A stretch of 64,000 bases of DNA from Hermatobates lingyangjiaoensis (GCA_026182355.1 JAPFBL010000313.1:62001-126000); one strand, 5' to 3'; positions 12,075 through 25,949 are shown, counted from the stretch's first letter. Translations and numbers: made by a program. Notes: a model not told the origin generated them from the letters alone.

Positions 12075-15000
12075 ATTCCAGATTTTTTTTTGTATGAATA
12101 CTATACTTCGCTTACTGGAAAGTAATAACTTACTAATTAGATAGTATGTTGAATGTTGTAAAATTAATTGTATTTTAAATGGTTAAGTCAGAGTTGATTT
12201 TTTTGAATCAAGTATTTTAAGTTAAAGTCAGACATAAGTTGGGTTGTTTCACTGCATTCCATGGTCAGCGAAGGCCTTTGGCAACACAGTTCCCATGAGA
12301 GTCGTGTCCCTTGCTTCATTCGATTTGGTCAAGTATCACCTATCATGCGAGAGACTAGAGTCTCTACTAGTTAAGCACGAATGTCTACAAGGACCTCAAC
12401 AGTCATGTACAAATTCAAGTGCTATTTCCCTAAATTGCGTGCAACACTGATTTAGCAGTAAATATTACACTACGGTTTGCTTGTTATTTTGTGTATCTCT
12501 AAAACAAAGCGGTGACTTTGAAGATATTAAAAAGTAAACCAGTAGTAAGATTTAAACACTTAAGTATCTGAAAACAACAACATTTTATTTCATGAAATAT
12601 GCTTTCCCTAATCAATACAGACATAAAAACATTTACAGACAAACAATACCCGCAATCAATCCAACCTATTTATAAACTAGTCCAACATAATCCAAATAAA
12701 TAATTTCTCTTTTCAGAATTAATAAGTATTTTATTTGGTCATTCAAATTACAGTTATTCATTAAATTCGTAATTAGCTAACCGAGAGTGAGAATTACACA
12801 TAAAGAACATGAATTGAGATGTTGCTTGGGTTGGACAAGAAATATATGAAGACTGAGACAAGTTATTTGTTTTTATTTAATGATTTTCTATCCGTGAAAT
12901 TTAAATAATGGCATGGATTACACCGTATTGTAATTCCAGGGCACTTGAGAGAATTTCACAGTTATGGGATAAACTCTACTAGGCTAATACTAAAATATCA
13001 TAAGATACTTTGCAATCTGCTCTAACAAAGGCTATATCTCTAATAATAATTTTCTATCATTGACCGGCTGTTTTTTGGGGGTTTTCAGTAAAGCAAAACA
13101 CTTCTAATGAAACCTCCTTATTAAAGAAACATTTCGTACATAACTCACCTCTGCGGGAATCCCCCCTGACATTGGAGTTTCAGTTTAAAGCAGAATAATC
13201 TTACTAAAGGTCGAAAACTAAAGCGCTGCCCCCATAAGTCACATATCCCAAGTGACAAGTAAATGCCCGGGTCATCGAGCTCCGATTCTGGTTTTTCCTC
13301 TATCACGCTTTCATTCCTCCGAATACGGTGAAATACGAAAGATTTCTCCCTATTCTTAATAGAAATCATCCTATTATACTCTAGAGTCTCTTAATAGTTG
13401 ATAGATATTGATTGTTGATCTGTTAGTAGATGTTCATCGTAGATGTTGATAGTTTGTAAATGTTGATCTGTTAGTGGTAAATATGACTCTAAGCTCGGTA
13501 TCTAGTCCAAGATAGGTGGATCTAGCAATGGAAAATATACTCACTTGGGCATTAAATACATTTCTATCCCTTACTTGATCTATTAATAAAGTTTACTCAG
13601 GTTACTTTTTTACTCAGCTTCTTTCAAATCTTGCGTCTTTGTACTTCAAGTTTGAATTAAAATGAAATGTTGGTCCTGATGTGCAGAAATAAGTTACTAT
13701 TTACTACAGCTGATTGTGAGAGATCGTTGAAAGTTTGTTTAATCAAATCAGATATTTCCAAACTTTCTTTTTATTCCTTGTTTTTACAGGGAATACATTT
13801 TTTTCTATGCTATTTTGCTTCACCAAAAGCTTGCATAGATATAACGCAAATGGAACACGCTGTTACACTTTAACAAAATGTATCAAACAATATTTCCTTT
13901 TTTTTAACTTTCGGTTAATAATTAATAAAAATAATTAATCATTAATCTTATGATAATGATCATTTATTTATTCATCACAAATAATAGTGATGGTTAATTA
14001 TTTTCAAACATTCAAAAATAAGTGAAATATAAGGCTTACTTCTGACTCTGAAAATTGTGAAAGTTGAGTGCTGTAATTTTGAGGACAAATTTTTTTAGCA
14101 TATAAAGTTTTGTATTCTGATATTTGATAGTAATTTCTTTTAAAGCATTTCTTTGAATTCATTCATCTTTAGTTTAATAAAAACTCTTGTATTTTGTTTT
14201 AAGTTAGAATGAATAATACGTTAAATACATTATTCATATGCTCATAATAAAAATTTATAAAAAGACTTTAATTAAGAGAAAACGTTTGGAGAAACCTTTT
14301 GAAATATTTCATTTATGAAAATTGTTCTTAAACATATTACATAATATGTTATAATATATATTATATATCATATTATATTATAAATTTAATGGTACTTTTA
14401 AACAAAGTATTAACTTTATTTCTTAGTAGAATTACTTTATAAAACCCGTTAAACATGAGATAAAAATTTTAACATTAAAAATGACTGTATTCTAGCTTTA
14501 TATTGAAAATAAAATTATTTTTCTACTCAGACATATTGTTGTGCAGTGACAAGTACAAGTAATGTCACGATTCTTAAAAGAGGAATACCAATGATACTAT
14601 TGTTTTTCATTTAAATTCAGCAAATGACGTTAATACGCTCGACCTTTCGATGACTTTAAAGCCCTGTTGAGTTGTTATAACTTATTATTTGGTCTTGTCC
14701 ATTATCTGTTCTTAAATCAAAGAAAAGCGGATTCGGGGCCAAGTTGTGGAAGGGCCTAGAGGTGTTCTTGACATTTACACAACTTCTCATCTGTCTAATG
14801 CTGGCCGACTACTCTAATTTATTAGCCACGGCCGAACTGGTAGCATTTCCAAACACCAATTAGCATTTTATTTTATTAGCATTTTCAACTAGTGATCAGA
14901 TTGTCTTCTTATTTTATACAAAAAAAAAGGTTTTTTAATAAGTTAATCAATAAATAAAATTGATCAACTCATAAATACACTCTCTTTGGCAAATTTATAA

Positions 15001-15470
15001 CAAAAACGTTTAAAATTGGTTTTCAGGTTTTCAACACAACTGTAATATAATTTAGAATCATTATACGAGAAACGTAATTGTAAACCATTTGGATATACAC
15101 ACATGTAAATATCTATATATATATACATAGTATATTTAACGTATTCGATAAAGTAGGCCGTTGTTGCAATGCTTAAGTAATATTTGTTCATAATTTAGTA
15201 TTAGTATAAACAAGTTTACATCTTTAATATCGTAGTTCAATTCTTAAAAGTAACATCTATAAACAATATATCATTAAGAAATATTTTTTTTATATTTTTA
15301 TTTTACATAGTCATAACAACGTAAATGTAACATTACCAGTGACAATGATGAAAGAAATATATACATTTACACATGGAGGCAGGAGGGAAGAAATAATCCA
15401 GTAATTATACTTCCTGGTGTAAAAAATAAGTTATAAAACTTAGATTAAATATACAAATCACTAGAGTAAT
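12075..15470. other. Gene-poor stretch
   Basis: Several open frames under 80 codons (around 12244-12450, 13145-13369 and 13667-13938) show no recognisable domain or splice context. The segment 12240-12450 and the patch near 14690-14830 are GC-richer than their surroundings and may be fossil insertions. An AT palindrome lies at 14340-14390. Confidence 0.4.
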
Positions 15471-16193
15471 TCACACCAATAAGTCTCTTGGCCACTTTCT
15501 CTTCAGGCGCTTTTGGAGATTTTCTGGGATATTTGTTGAGGAGATGTTTAGGACTAAGGGATTGTTATTGCTACAAAGATTTTTATGGAAGGCTTTGTAG
15601 CGAGATATTGCTACTTGATGAACTGTTGAAATCCTGAGGTCTGAAAAGATTGTTTGATTTGATATGTAAATTGGACAATCAAGAATATTTCTAAGAATTT
15701 TTGACTGAAGAGCTTGTATCCTCTGGGCATTGCAAGATTTTATTGACCCCCATATTTCAATACCGTAAGTCCAAATAGGCATAATCATAGATTTGTTCAG
15801 TAATAGTTTATTGACAGTTGTTAATTTTGAACGATTATCAATTAAATGAATTAAAATTCTATAGCGTCTGTTTAATTCTGTTCTTTTCATTTTGGTATGG
15901 AGAGCCCAAATAAGACGTCTGTCAAGGTGCAGTCCTAAGTATTTGGTGGCAGTAGCTTGAGGGATAGGAATTTTATTAAGAAAGACAGGGGGACATGTAT
16001 CCTGCCTCAAAGTGAAGGTTACATGAACACTTTTCTGTTCATTAATACGTATTCTCCAACTCTTTAACCAGGATTTTAAAATGTTTAAGTGTTCTTGAAT
16101 GTAGCAGGAGGCAAAGAAAGATCTGCTGTCAATATGAGATACAAGAACTTTTGAATCACTGGAGCTATTGATTGCAGAAAGTTTTTTGAACAA
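15471..16193 (-). pseudogene. Jockey-like non-LTR retrotransposon, C-terminal reverse transcriptase
   Basis: A 240-codon minus-strand frame carries the thumb and connection region of a Jockey-clade reverse transcriptase. In order: EHLNILKSWLKSWRIRINEQKS (residues about 33-54, end of palm), PIPQATATKYLGLHLDRRL (about 76-94, the YLG block), a helical region, PIWTYGIEIWGS (about 138-149) and IQALQSKILRNILDCP (about 157-172). The catalytic YADD segment is not in this frame. With the 5' part and the endonuclease gone this is a 5'-truncated copy, although the remaining frame is uninterrupted and so fairly young. Confidence 0.85.
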
Positions 16194-16259
16194 ACTCAGA
16201 AAAAGATAGAAGAGTTATCAAAGTAGACTCTCAATATAGACATATCATAGGCGTACCTA

Positions 16260-16560
16260 TCGTATATATAAGATAAGCATACCACAGTATCCACCGGTAT
16301 TATTTAGCCTTTCTTCAAAAGTGACTTTTGGTATTTCTACACATTCTATCTTGGTATTATTAATGAAAAGCTCTTTGACATCTACTTTTTGGTCATTATG
16401 AACGATAGAAGGACCGTTTTTCTGAGTTTATTTCAAACTCTGTTACATTTCTCCTCTTTCATCAATTTAGAGAAAATGCTGCATAAGTGAATGTAATAAG
16501 TACCATCAAGCATTCCTCTTCTCACACCAGCAAAGTCATCAGCATGTCATAACCATGACT
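16260..16560 (-). pseudogene. Second, more decayed reverse-transcriptase remnant
   Basis: The minus strand reads HADDFAGVRRGMLDGTYY, with ADD where the RT active site stands. After frameshifts come short blocks resembling the INSEK and (I/L)FINNTKIECVE segments seen after the active site in non-LTR transcriptases. Stops and shifts break every frame. It adjoins, but does not align with, the intact Jockey fragment and is probably a separate older insertion. Confidence 0.4.
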
Positions 16561-17799
16561 GGCTAGTCTTTAGTAGACCATTCACAACTACGTCTTCAAT
16601 AAGGACTGTACGCATACCTACTATATCTTCTATAAATGTACATTCTATATATGTTTGGTAAAAAGGACAACGCTTTACTTAGATTTCATATGAAGTATGT
16701 TTGTACAATTTTGTACACTATCAATAACTATAGTCATATATAAAATATACGCAATATAAACAACTTTTTTTTGTTTCAATACACTGAATAACATTTTGTT
16801 TTATTTTATCATTTTAAGGAATGTATTAAAATAAAAAATATAAGAATTGAAATTGTTGGAAAAGAAAATTGTGTAACTAATTTTATATAAAGTCTTATAT
16901 AACTGATTTTATAAAAAGTTCATAAACTTGAAAATTAAAATGAATAGTAAATTTGTTGAAATTTACTTTTTGTATCTTTTTTTATTTTTTGTAATTTGTA
17001 TTAATTGAATTAAAAAGTAAAACAGTTCGAAGATTAGCAAATAATGCTTTGTTTTTGGACTTTGGATTTCTTTCTCAGGAAACACTAGGTGCATCATCCA
17101 TTTTCAAAGCGGACGATTTGAATTCACTCCTTCATATGGAATATCTGATTAATTCTGTACTATTTTAAATGCAGCAAGTTTACCTTCAATGACCGTTATT
17201 GTAGTGATTAGTTGTGGATTAGCTGTCTACTCGATATTTGAAATGACAAAGGTTACGATTCGCAAAGTATATGCAAATGATATTGATATTATAAGAAGAG
17301 ACATTTCAGATCCTGCTACCATTGTCTCATGCAGCATGCATTCCAAACTGTCGAAAGATGTGTATCTTTCCAAATCAGCAAAATCTATAACATATTGAAA
17401 GCCGAAGTTAATTTCAAATATGATTAGAATTTAACCTTTCCCTTTTTGTTCGTTTTATTTGCATGGATTTTGCCTCTAATATAATAACTCTGACCAAAGC
17501 TAAAATACTGATAATTCTATAGTAATTACAAAAAACTGTTCATGAATAACTTAATACTACAAAATAAATATCTATAATAATTTATTCTTTAAATATTAAC
17601 AATTGGTAGTAAAAATTAACAAATTGGCAGTTTAATTGGAATCTAAATTTCAATATATACCCTATTACTTTTTATAAATCCGAACGATGGTCAATTTATT
17701 AACTTAACTAAGATGCGTTCTTCTTTTCTTTGTACATCTGGAGTGATCGCTTTTGTCTCTTCATGATTGAATAAAAAAATTGATGAAGTGGTGCTTGTT

Positions 17800-19060
17800 A
17801 TAGTTGTCTGAAGAAGTTAACTCACGTGAAATAATTCTTCATTGCAGAAATGGTAATGTTCAGGGAGTCACAAAAACACATCACACATATGGTGGATTAC
17901 AATATCTGATTTTATTTGGCAATATGAAAATGGATATCATCAAAATTGGAAATGAATAAAAGAAACGAACAAGAAAGTTAGTGCCAAGAATTGGTATTCC
18001 TATTGTTTGATGGTTTGTTACAAACCCGAAAATCATATCTTGAATTGATCGACAATTGTTCCATCAATATATTGTTGATAAAATGATTTCATATAAACGC
18101 GTGAAATAAAAATCAATGATCAAACCACAATAAAAAGGATTTTATCCAAACGTTAGGGTTTTACCCAACCACAATCAGTTGGGTTTTTGACTCTGACGAA
18201 ACCGCTTGTTACGGTTGATAGATCTTAGTTTTGTTTTCCCATTTCTTATTGTGGTTTGATCATATATTGTCGATAAGTATGTCAAAAATTGAAATTGGAC
18301 TATATTCTTAGTCCAGAAGATAATATTTATTGACATGATGCGATTGTGAATGATGGTATATGAATCTCAACGAATTGGGGGAAAAGGTCATTCTATCGAC
18401 TACATTCAGAGGGAGTCATGACAGACAGCATAAATACGCACAAAATGCAATGAAATATGTTCGCGTATATGACTACTCAGATCTGTTCATTACATTCACA
18501 TGCAATTCTACGTGGTAAAGAAATTGAAAAAAATTTTATTACCTATACAATCATGTTCGGATCGTAATCATAGTAGCTTACGTGTGTTCAAACAAAATTG
18601 AAAGTTTTAATCGATGTCATTATTAGGCATCAGGATTTTGATTAGATACGATATTGAATGTATTCCATTGAGTGGTAAAAATTGGGATTACCACACGAAC
18701 ACATTTTAATTTGGATGATTACAAAGCTCATACCAGATCAAATTGATCAGGTTATTTCAGCAGAAAAACCAGATTCCGATAGCTTTCAGACTTACTTTAA
18801 GTCGTCAAAAAACATGATTCTTGGCCCATGAGGTGTACTTAATAGCATTTACCATGAGTGTTTAATAGAAAATGCACAAGGCAAACAAAGAATTGAGAAC
18901 AGCTAATGTTCAACAAAGTATTGATACAATTTGGAATACCTACCTAGGAAGGAATTGCAATAACTCTTCTGGATGGTTGTTGAACAGATTTCGTTTTAAC
19001 CGACAGATTTGTTACCTGCGTTAGTACAACTCTGTAGTCATCAAATGACATTTGATCAAG
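17800..19060 (+). pseudogene. Decayed Helitron (Rep/HUH region)
   Basis: Plus-strand blocks in broken frames follow the order of the Helitron N-terminal and Rep region. THHTYGGLQYLILFWQYENG (about 17880) is followed by TNKKVSAKNWYSYCLM (about 17960), a TTFRGSHDRQHKYAQNAM block (about 18400), SDLFITFTCNSTW (about 18475-18515) and GLPHEHILIWM (about 18683-18715), then a segment matching the acidic IPDQIDQVISAEKPD stretch. His-Glu-His in the last block is the HUH metal site and is intact. The paired catalytic tyrosines and the helicase domain were not found, and many stops are present. A family A element (18082-18262) interrupts it. Confidence 0.8.
18082..18262 (+). mobile_element. Family A element inserted into the Helitron, with target duplication
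   Basis: TATATTGTTGATAA (18068-18081) and TATATTGTCGATAA (18263-18276) flank the element: a 14-bp target duplication with one difference. Read through, the Helitron frame resumes after the insert. The element starts GATTTCATATAAACGCGTGAAA and ends TTATTGTGGTTTGATCA, with an imperfect hammerhead core at about 18189-18230 (CTGACGAAACCG, two bases lost). This fixes the element boundaries for the family. Confidence 0.75.
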
Positions 19061-22000
19061 AGTAGTGCTAAACAATCAAATCAATTCGTTGTGTTGTAAG
19101 TTTGTAATTCCTCGTCTAGTGATTCCATTTTTTGTATCAAAAACGTTAATTAATTTATTAATCAGTTTTACTATGAAATAAATTTGACATAATTTATTTT
19201 CTGTATCTCGTAGTGGTAGTAATGTTTAGGCAATATTTGACCTTGCACTTTAAACATGAATTGGCTTATGTATGTTCATTAAGTAATGTTTCGATTCGCT
19301 CGTATTACCTGAAACAATGTTGAAAATGGTTCAGGTGATAGATGTAATTCTGGCAATTTTACCTTTTCCGCCAGCACAACACATTCCTGGTGCTTCATTC
19401 TAAAAAATGGAACATACTGCAACAAGTGCATAGTTTAATCATTTTTCAAATAACCACACTTGGATTAATGCTGTAATTATAATTAACATCGTAGTGGGAT
19501 TTACTGACTTCAAATGAGTGTGATTGGTTCGTCTGGATCCAGCAGTGTTGCCAGTATGAAGGTCGGTTTCTCAGTCGGTTTCCAATTTCTTTATAGTTGT
19601 TCATTTGTTTCACATGAGTGGGCAACAACATTACGTTCTTGATTAGACTTCTGTCACCCTTCTTGTCGCCAAATTGTTTCTGGGGCTCAAATTACCTTTT
19701 TCTTTCGTGCTTGAGATGTAGAAAGACCAATCATTCATTTTTTGCAGATATAGCTGCACGGAAAAGGCGGTGAAATGTGTTAAAAATTTGTTTAATCTTA
19801 AAAAAGCAATCAAAATGTTGTATGAATTTAATATGTTGAATGATGAAACACATAGAAAACGATGTTTAGAAATACGCAAGTATTAAAGAAATAATTTTCA
19901 AAAAATGAATTCAGATATAGAATCTGAATTTTCCATGGGAACTTTTGTTTTATAAACTCAGAATACCTTCAGAATATTCAGAACCTTCGCAGACATGCGT
20001 CCAACCATTCCAAAAAATTTTATCGCAATCGGATGAACGATTTAGAAAGATATTAGAGACGTACAGACAAAAATTCACTTTTATTTATATAGATAAGGTA
20101 CCTAACAATTTAAAAAATCTAGGGCAATTCAATGAAAAGACAAAATATTTTTTTTTGTATTTTAGATTCCATTTTGACAAATGAAGTTAGGAAAATATTG
20201 ATTTAACAAAAAATTCTAGGCTATAAAAACATTCAGTTATCAATTTAAGACTATTAACTGATTGTTAGATAATAAATAAAGGTAAAAAAATCGAAGTCAA
20301 GAGAAAGTTAAGAAAAATATTGATTATGTTGTTTGAGTCCAACTTAATCCAGAAGAGAAATTTTATTTTAACAAAAAAAAAAAAGAGAGTATCAATTCGA
20401 CAAAACAACTTTATTAAAACCAATGAAAACTTTGTTAATTAAATTTTAAAGGTTTGATTGTTTAAAAAGAAACAAAGAATAAAGTTTAAGTTCAAAGCAA
20501 AGAGGTGTCCGTGTTTTAAGTTAATTTATTTTACATGAAATAATTGCTCAAAACTTTAACTTCCATCGACTAGAGTTGATTGCATTATTTACTGTATTTC
20601 TGTAAATATTAAATATCACCGTTAAATATGCTATTTCGCTTTTCTAACCTAAACTATGAAATACTAAATTTGTTGAAACTGCTTGTATATTTATTTGTAT
20701 GTAAAACTGTGTTAATAATTACTTTTCAAGTTAATTTTGTAATACTCTATCCCGGTATTTTTAGGACGCAATGTGTTTGTAGTCTACATCTGAGATCAAT
20801 TCAATAGCTTAAGGTGTGTGTAATCAATATTTTGTTATCTAATTATTGGATAAAAGTAGCGTTTAACAGAAAGTTAAATATAATAGAATTTAATTCCACA
20901 AACACATAACTGGTATGTTTCGTAAAACTATTTGTCCATTTGAAAGCTAAACCTTTGTAATTTATACAAAATGTATACTTTAGATCTAAATCAATTATTT
21001 GAATTCTAACCTCACATGGACTAACTTGTCACCATGTATTCTGTACACCTATATATTCTGTACAACTTTATACAAAATAGGAAGGAAACCCTATTGTGAC
21101 TATAATTAGGTATCTCCATCTTGATTGTATCTCCTCTGGTATCCATTAACTTGAAGAGATGGAAAAGTTATTTTCTTCTTTCAGAGTTCTGGTGTTTCGA
21201 TATACATTGATGCATAAATAACAAAGATTCATTTTTTTTTAAACAATTGTAAGGTTTTTCTCTTTTCACTACAATAATATTCTATTGGTTACTAAATATA
21301 AGATTTTTTTTGCTCTGATTTTTTTAAAAATGAAAAATGTTGTTTGTAGTCGTTTGGGGAAACCTAATTATTTAACATAGTTGTTATTACTGCATTTCAT
21401 GGGTTCAGAATTCGATGCTTAATATATACTAAAGCAACTTTCAAGTTATCTTCTCCTACATATATAATGACGTTATTTGTAATTATTTACCTTCATAAGT
21501 TGAAAAGAACTATTGCAGCATAGGCCATCTGCGAAGCATCGCAAATGATTTCACGTATAACAGCAGCTATACTTGCAGGTGAAATTCGTTTCTTATTCCC
21601 AATCCTTGAACTATTGTGTACCTACTTCAATGCTGTTCAATAAATGTGTATCCATTTTAAAAGACTTAACATTGCTCATTAATCTATTTCTTCAACCTAA
21701 CTCTTCTCAAACTAAGCCATGTTTTCTGAACTAGTAGTTTAGGAATAATCGTCTTTGGAGTAGGAAGTCATATTGGTTTCCAATTTTTTTTGGTATTAAC
21801 AACAAGAGTGTTCTACTTACCCAATCTAGTGCACTAAATTTAGGACTAAAGTCTTTATTATATCAATTTATTTTTTTCTCTAATAACTAATGATGGAGTT
21901 TCTTGTAGTTTATCATAAGTGATGCTTTTCTCTTCCATTCCCTGAGATTAAACGTTGTTAGGCCAAACATTTTAATTGCGTTCTCTCAAAACCTTAGTGA

Positions 22001-22454
22001 TTCTCCTTCATTTCAAATACTCCCTATGCATTTTTTTTTTTTGAAAAGTTGATACGGAAAAGCGAATTATATCTTATTCATGTGACTTTTTTGTTCTATC
22101 AAGTAATTGTTGAAAAGTTACAATCAATAGAAAAAGGCTACAGGAAATTCCAAGAACTCGTACGAAGGAAGATCTTAGCGTTTTGGCTTTTGCATCAAAG
22201 AAATTTTAAAATCTTTCTGTCTTTGAAATGATGTTGAAAAAAGGCCTTCTGCAAACCTGCACTCTCAAACGCTCTAAACGAAGTCGTTTCAAAATTTTAA
22301 AGTTTAAGTAAACTAGAACGCTGTTAATATTAATTTAGAGAAAGCTCACCTATTGGTGGTACCTAAGTACTTAGCACCAAGGATAATATTTTTATTCTCG
22401 TTTCATTAGGTATAAAAATACCTAATGGAACTACTGACTTACTACTGTCAAAGT
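19061..22454. other. AT-rich stretch with unrecognised open frames
   Basis: Short frames at 19446-19879 (minus) and 19945-20184 (plus) have no recognised domain. They follow the Helitron remnant and could be further decayed Helitron sequence. From 20200 to 22450 nothing supportable was seen. Confidence 0.4.
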
Positions 22455-23022
22455 CAGTGATAGCGAACCTTTTGAGTTCGGCGTGTCAAAATATTGAAAA
22501 TATAGAAATATTAATTTTCGTGGCGTTTAATAAAATTAGACAAAATAATTAGTTTACAAAAAAGTAGAAAAAAAATAGAATTATTTATACATTTTGTAAG
22601 TTTGATTATCTTTTAAATGCCATTAAAATACAAAAACCAAAATTATGAAACCAATGATTTACATTTAGGGATTTGTTTTACATATTTCATTGACACTTAA
22701 CTTAGAAAATCAATTAAAGTAAATTTAATTAGAAAAATATAAATATATTATTGGAATATAAATATAAATTTATACAATTAGACAATGAATATATATGACA
22801 AATTAGTGATTTTTTTGTGGTAATCTCCTGTTTTGGGTTTATACTTGGTTCATTTCAAGGTCATGAGCCACTGACTTCATCTGTTATTCGATTCCGCTTG
22901 TTTTTTTTAATATTATTTGACAAATATTTGAATTTTGAAATGTTTTATTTTTGAAGATGCGTGTCACTAAAGATGAGTAGCGTGTCAGCACTGACACGTA
23001 AGTCACAGGTTTGCCATCACTG
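22455..23022. mobile_element. Non-autonomous hAT-like element, family 1 copy 2
   Basis: Left end CAGTGATAGCGAACCTTTTG and right end CAGGTTTGCCATCACTG repeat the termini of the copy at 10407-11029. The CGTGTCA and GCACTGACACG subterminal motifs are also shared. The flanking 8-mers no longer match well, consistent with an older insertion. Confidence 0.7.
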
Positions 23023-23860
23023 GTAGAAAATAGCAACCCATTTCTAGAGAATAATTAGTAATTTTTTTACTAATCAGGCCCTCTGATTACCAATCGGATT
23101 GTAATTACCAATTGTAAAACATTACACCATACTAATCCTTGTACTGAACGGTTTCCGTGTCGGATATTGCCAGGAAATAGGATGTGGTTTTTTAGTGGGT
23201 CGGGACCTCCAACCCCACATACCCTAAGCAAGACGTTTTGCTAAGGGATCATGAACAGATTTTTCCACGACGAAAAAAAAATCCTTCTACTGGAGTTAAA
23301 TGTGATATTAAATTTCCCTTAGTCATTAAAAAGTTTTAAGGTGATTGTTTTTGGTTGAATAACCAAGTGTAGTAAAGAACTAATGATACTGGCACAGAAC
23401 ATGTGAAGATTAAAATAGTGGCGTATAAATGCACTAACAGATATGATGAAAAATCAATTTAATTAATTCATTAAGCTTAATATTACTTACTGCTAATTAT
23501 GATGAAAATGTAATTGCAATGATTATTTAGAACAACTGGTGAAGACCTAAGAGGTATGATTCTGCCGAATGACAGTGATTCAAAACGAGTAGAATTACGT
23601 CAGCAATTATATTATTTTTAATTATTTCAATAATTATTTAATATGTATTATTAATAATAATTAATATATATTAATTATTAATATATAATTTTTTAATAAT
23701 TAGTTTAATTTAAAAAAATACATCTTATAAATTACTGATACTTTTACTATGACATTTTAATAAGTTTAGGTAAACAAGTCTGACAATTACTACTGATGGA
23801 ATTTGATATTTGTCTTTTTATAAATCTCTTTTCGATATACTAAAATGTAAATTACCATCA

Positions 23861-23880
<20 letters not shown>
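23023..23880. other. AT-rich stretch, nothing recognised
   Basis: Contains a GC-richer patch near 23140-23230 and TTAATTAAT palindromes near 23620-23700. No coding signal was seen. Confidence 0.4.
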
Positions 23881-23896
<16 letters not shown>

Positions 23897-24175
23897 ATTT
23901 CACATAAACCCGTGAAATAACAATCAATGATCAAACCACAATAAGAAAATGGGAAAACAAGACTAAGATCTTTCAACCGTAACAAGCGGTCTTCGTCAGA
24001 GTCAAAAACCCAACTGTTGTTGTTTTTGACTTCAGTCAAAACTTCAGTTGGGTTTTTGACTCTGACGAAGACCTCTTGTTACGGTTGAAAGATCTTAGTC
24101 TTGTTTTCCCATTTTCTTATTGTGGTTTGATCATTGATATATATGTATACATATACAATATATACATATGTATAT
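23863..24175. repeat. Family A inverted pair next to (TA)n
   Basis: A minus arm with core 23961-24003 and a plus arm with core 24058-24100 face each other around a short central loop. (TA)n lies outside the left arm (23863-23893) and a TATACATA tract outside the right. Both arms share the order AAAGATTTCACATAAAC, GTGAAATAACAATCAATGATCAAACCACAATAAG, core, GGGTTTTTGA. Such a transcript would fold into one long hairpin carrying two hammerhead cores. Confidence 0.8.
24058..24100 (+). ncRNA. Hammerhead ribozyme-like motif, family A
   Basis: GACU-CUGACGA-A-GACC...GGUU-GAA-AGAUCU-U-AGUC. Stem I is GACU/AGUC, stem III the self-pairing AGAUCU, stem II GACC/GGUU, and H17 is U. One base of stem II differs from the consensus copy at 46458-46500. 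Confidence 0.65.
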
Positions 24176-24812
24176 ATATTTAGATAATACTATATACTAA
24201 GAAACTCTCAAATAGCCAGAACAGTGGGGGGAAAAAATCAACATTTTCTTGATGTGAAGAATGGTTTCCCATTACGTAATATTGGCAAAATCAATGTGCC
24301 ACATTCTCACTTAAATGATTATATCTGACAAGCTTTATCAAGATTTGTCTAGGCTCCCACATGAAGAGTGACTACAAACTTTTAGATTTTTACTGACCAC
24401 CAAAACTAACACCTATACAAAATCTTAAACATTCTCAAAATCTCAAATTACATTCCTTTTATGATTACTATATTTTAAAGTAAAAATCGATGCAAAAAAC
24501 GTTTTGAAATTTCAATAACCCTTGGAAAACAACATTCAGAGTTATTGTGTTCTCGTTGAAATTAGCAGAATTACTACGACAATCATGCAAAGATACCCTG
24601 ATATATAATCAAAAAATTTACACTTAAGTTCAAAAGAATATTTCACTTTAAATATAATAAGAAATTTAAAGAAATGAAATCGGTTTTATGTAACCATTTA
24701 TTTAATGAGTGCTTTCAACATAATGCATGCATTTCTCACATGAATATTCTTTAATCTACATAAAATTATAGATGAAAGATGGGTCTCTTGAGGAATTTTG
24801 TTCTAAATAAAT

Positions 24813-25015
24813 AACACACCTGTTTATAAACCGACGTTTCGCCAAAAATTGTTTGGCATTTTCAAGGCTAAAAACCATTTATTGACAGTAATAAAAACAA
24901 ATACATCCACGAAATATCAACCAACAGAAAACAAAGAAGACAATAAACTAAACCATAAACACCACATAAAGTAAAAGAAAACCACAAAACATAGCTAGTA
25001 TTATTGGTTTTTTAA
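24813..25015 (-). repeat. Family H PLE-type arm (left)
   Basis: CTGTTTATAAACCGACGTTTCG, then CCAAAAATTGTTTGG, then CATTTTCAAGGC: the reverse complement holds a CUUGAAAAU-GCCAAA-CAAU-UUUGG-C-GAAACGUC-GG hammerhead-like core (24833-24868) in degenerate form. The same sequence recurs inverted at 25950-26180, including TTGGTTGATATTTC. Confidence 0.65.
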
Positions 25016-25048
25016 TAGAAAACATATGTTCTTTAAACATAATTACTT

Positions 25049-25171
25049 TTTGACTTTACTATAATTAAAGTAAGCTATAGTGATCGTGAAAATGTTGATC
25101 TCGAGATTTTGACGGAATAACATGTTTGGAGGTTCCAGAAGACGTTTTATGTAGTTTTTTCGATGATATCT

Positions 25172-25215
<44 letters not shown>

Positions 25216-25915
25216 AGTGTGCGTGGGTGGGTGGGTGAGTATGTCTACAAAGTTTGCGACCATGCTCTGGTGGATCAAGACGATGGATCAAGTTGATATT
25301 TTACACAAAAATGGGTTTCAGAATGTAGATGAGCCCTAATGAACTCCAATGTTAATGTAGATAGGAAAGTTACTTTTTTTTTACCAAAAACCTGTTTTTA
25401 GGCTACATTTTTTTCCCTAAACTACTAATTTTATAGTCTTAAAAGTTTGGCCTTAATTTTTTGTTACAAAAGCAATAAACGAAAAATATCCTCAGAATTT
25501 TAAAACAACAGGCATTTTTTTTTCAATAAAATCTAAAAATTTTCACTTATAATTCAATCTCAAAACTTGTGAGAGCAATACAACCCATACCGTTTAACGG
25601 ATCAAAATGAAAATATAGCTAAACAGAGAATATTCTAAGGAAAATGAGTTGAGATAATTTTTTCAAGATTACATTCACTAAGGAGGCGTTACAGTACATT
25701 TTTTGTTTTCAGAAAATGTTTTTTTTTATGCTAAACGGCTCATTCAAAACTGATGAAATTTTGCCAAAAAATTGAATAGAAAATTAACAATTTATAAAAA
25801 AAATGCAAGTAATTTCAATTAAGGCAAAGAGCAATAACGCTATAAAAACTAATTGTTTAACCTTGATTAACGTATATCAATTTTTTTGAAATTCTTTTAC
25901 ATTGTTTTAAATATC
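25049..25915. mobile_element. Dispersed repeat R1, copy 3, nested inside family H
   Basis: Starts TTTGACTTTACTATAATTAAAGT and follows copy 1 (561 to about 1370) through the GAGATTTTGACGG, TTTTTTCGATGATATCTG and TTTTTTTCAATAAAATCT blocks. It lies between the two arms of the family H inverted pair. The 3' palindrome of copies 1 and 2 is missing. A (GT)n microsatellite occupies about 25157-25210. Confidence 0.55.
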
Positions 25916-25949
25916 TGTTTAACGTTTTTTTGTAGTTATAATAAAAATA

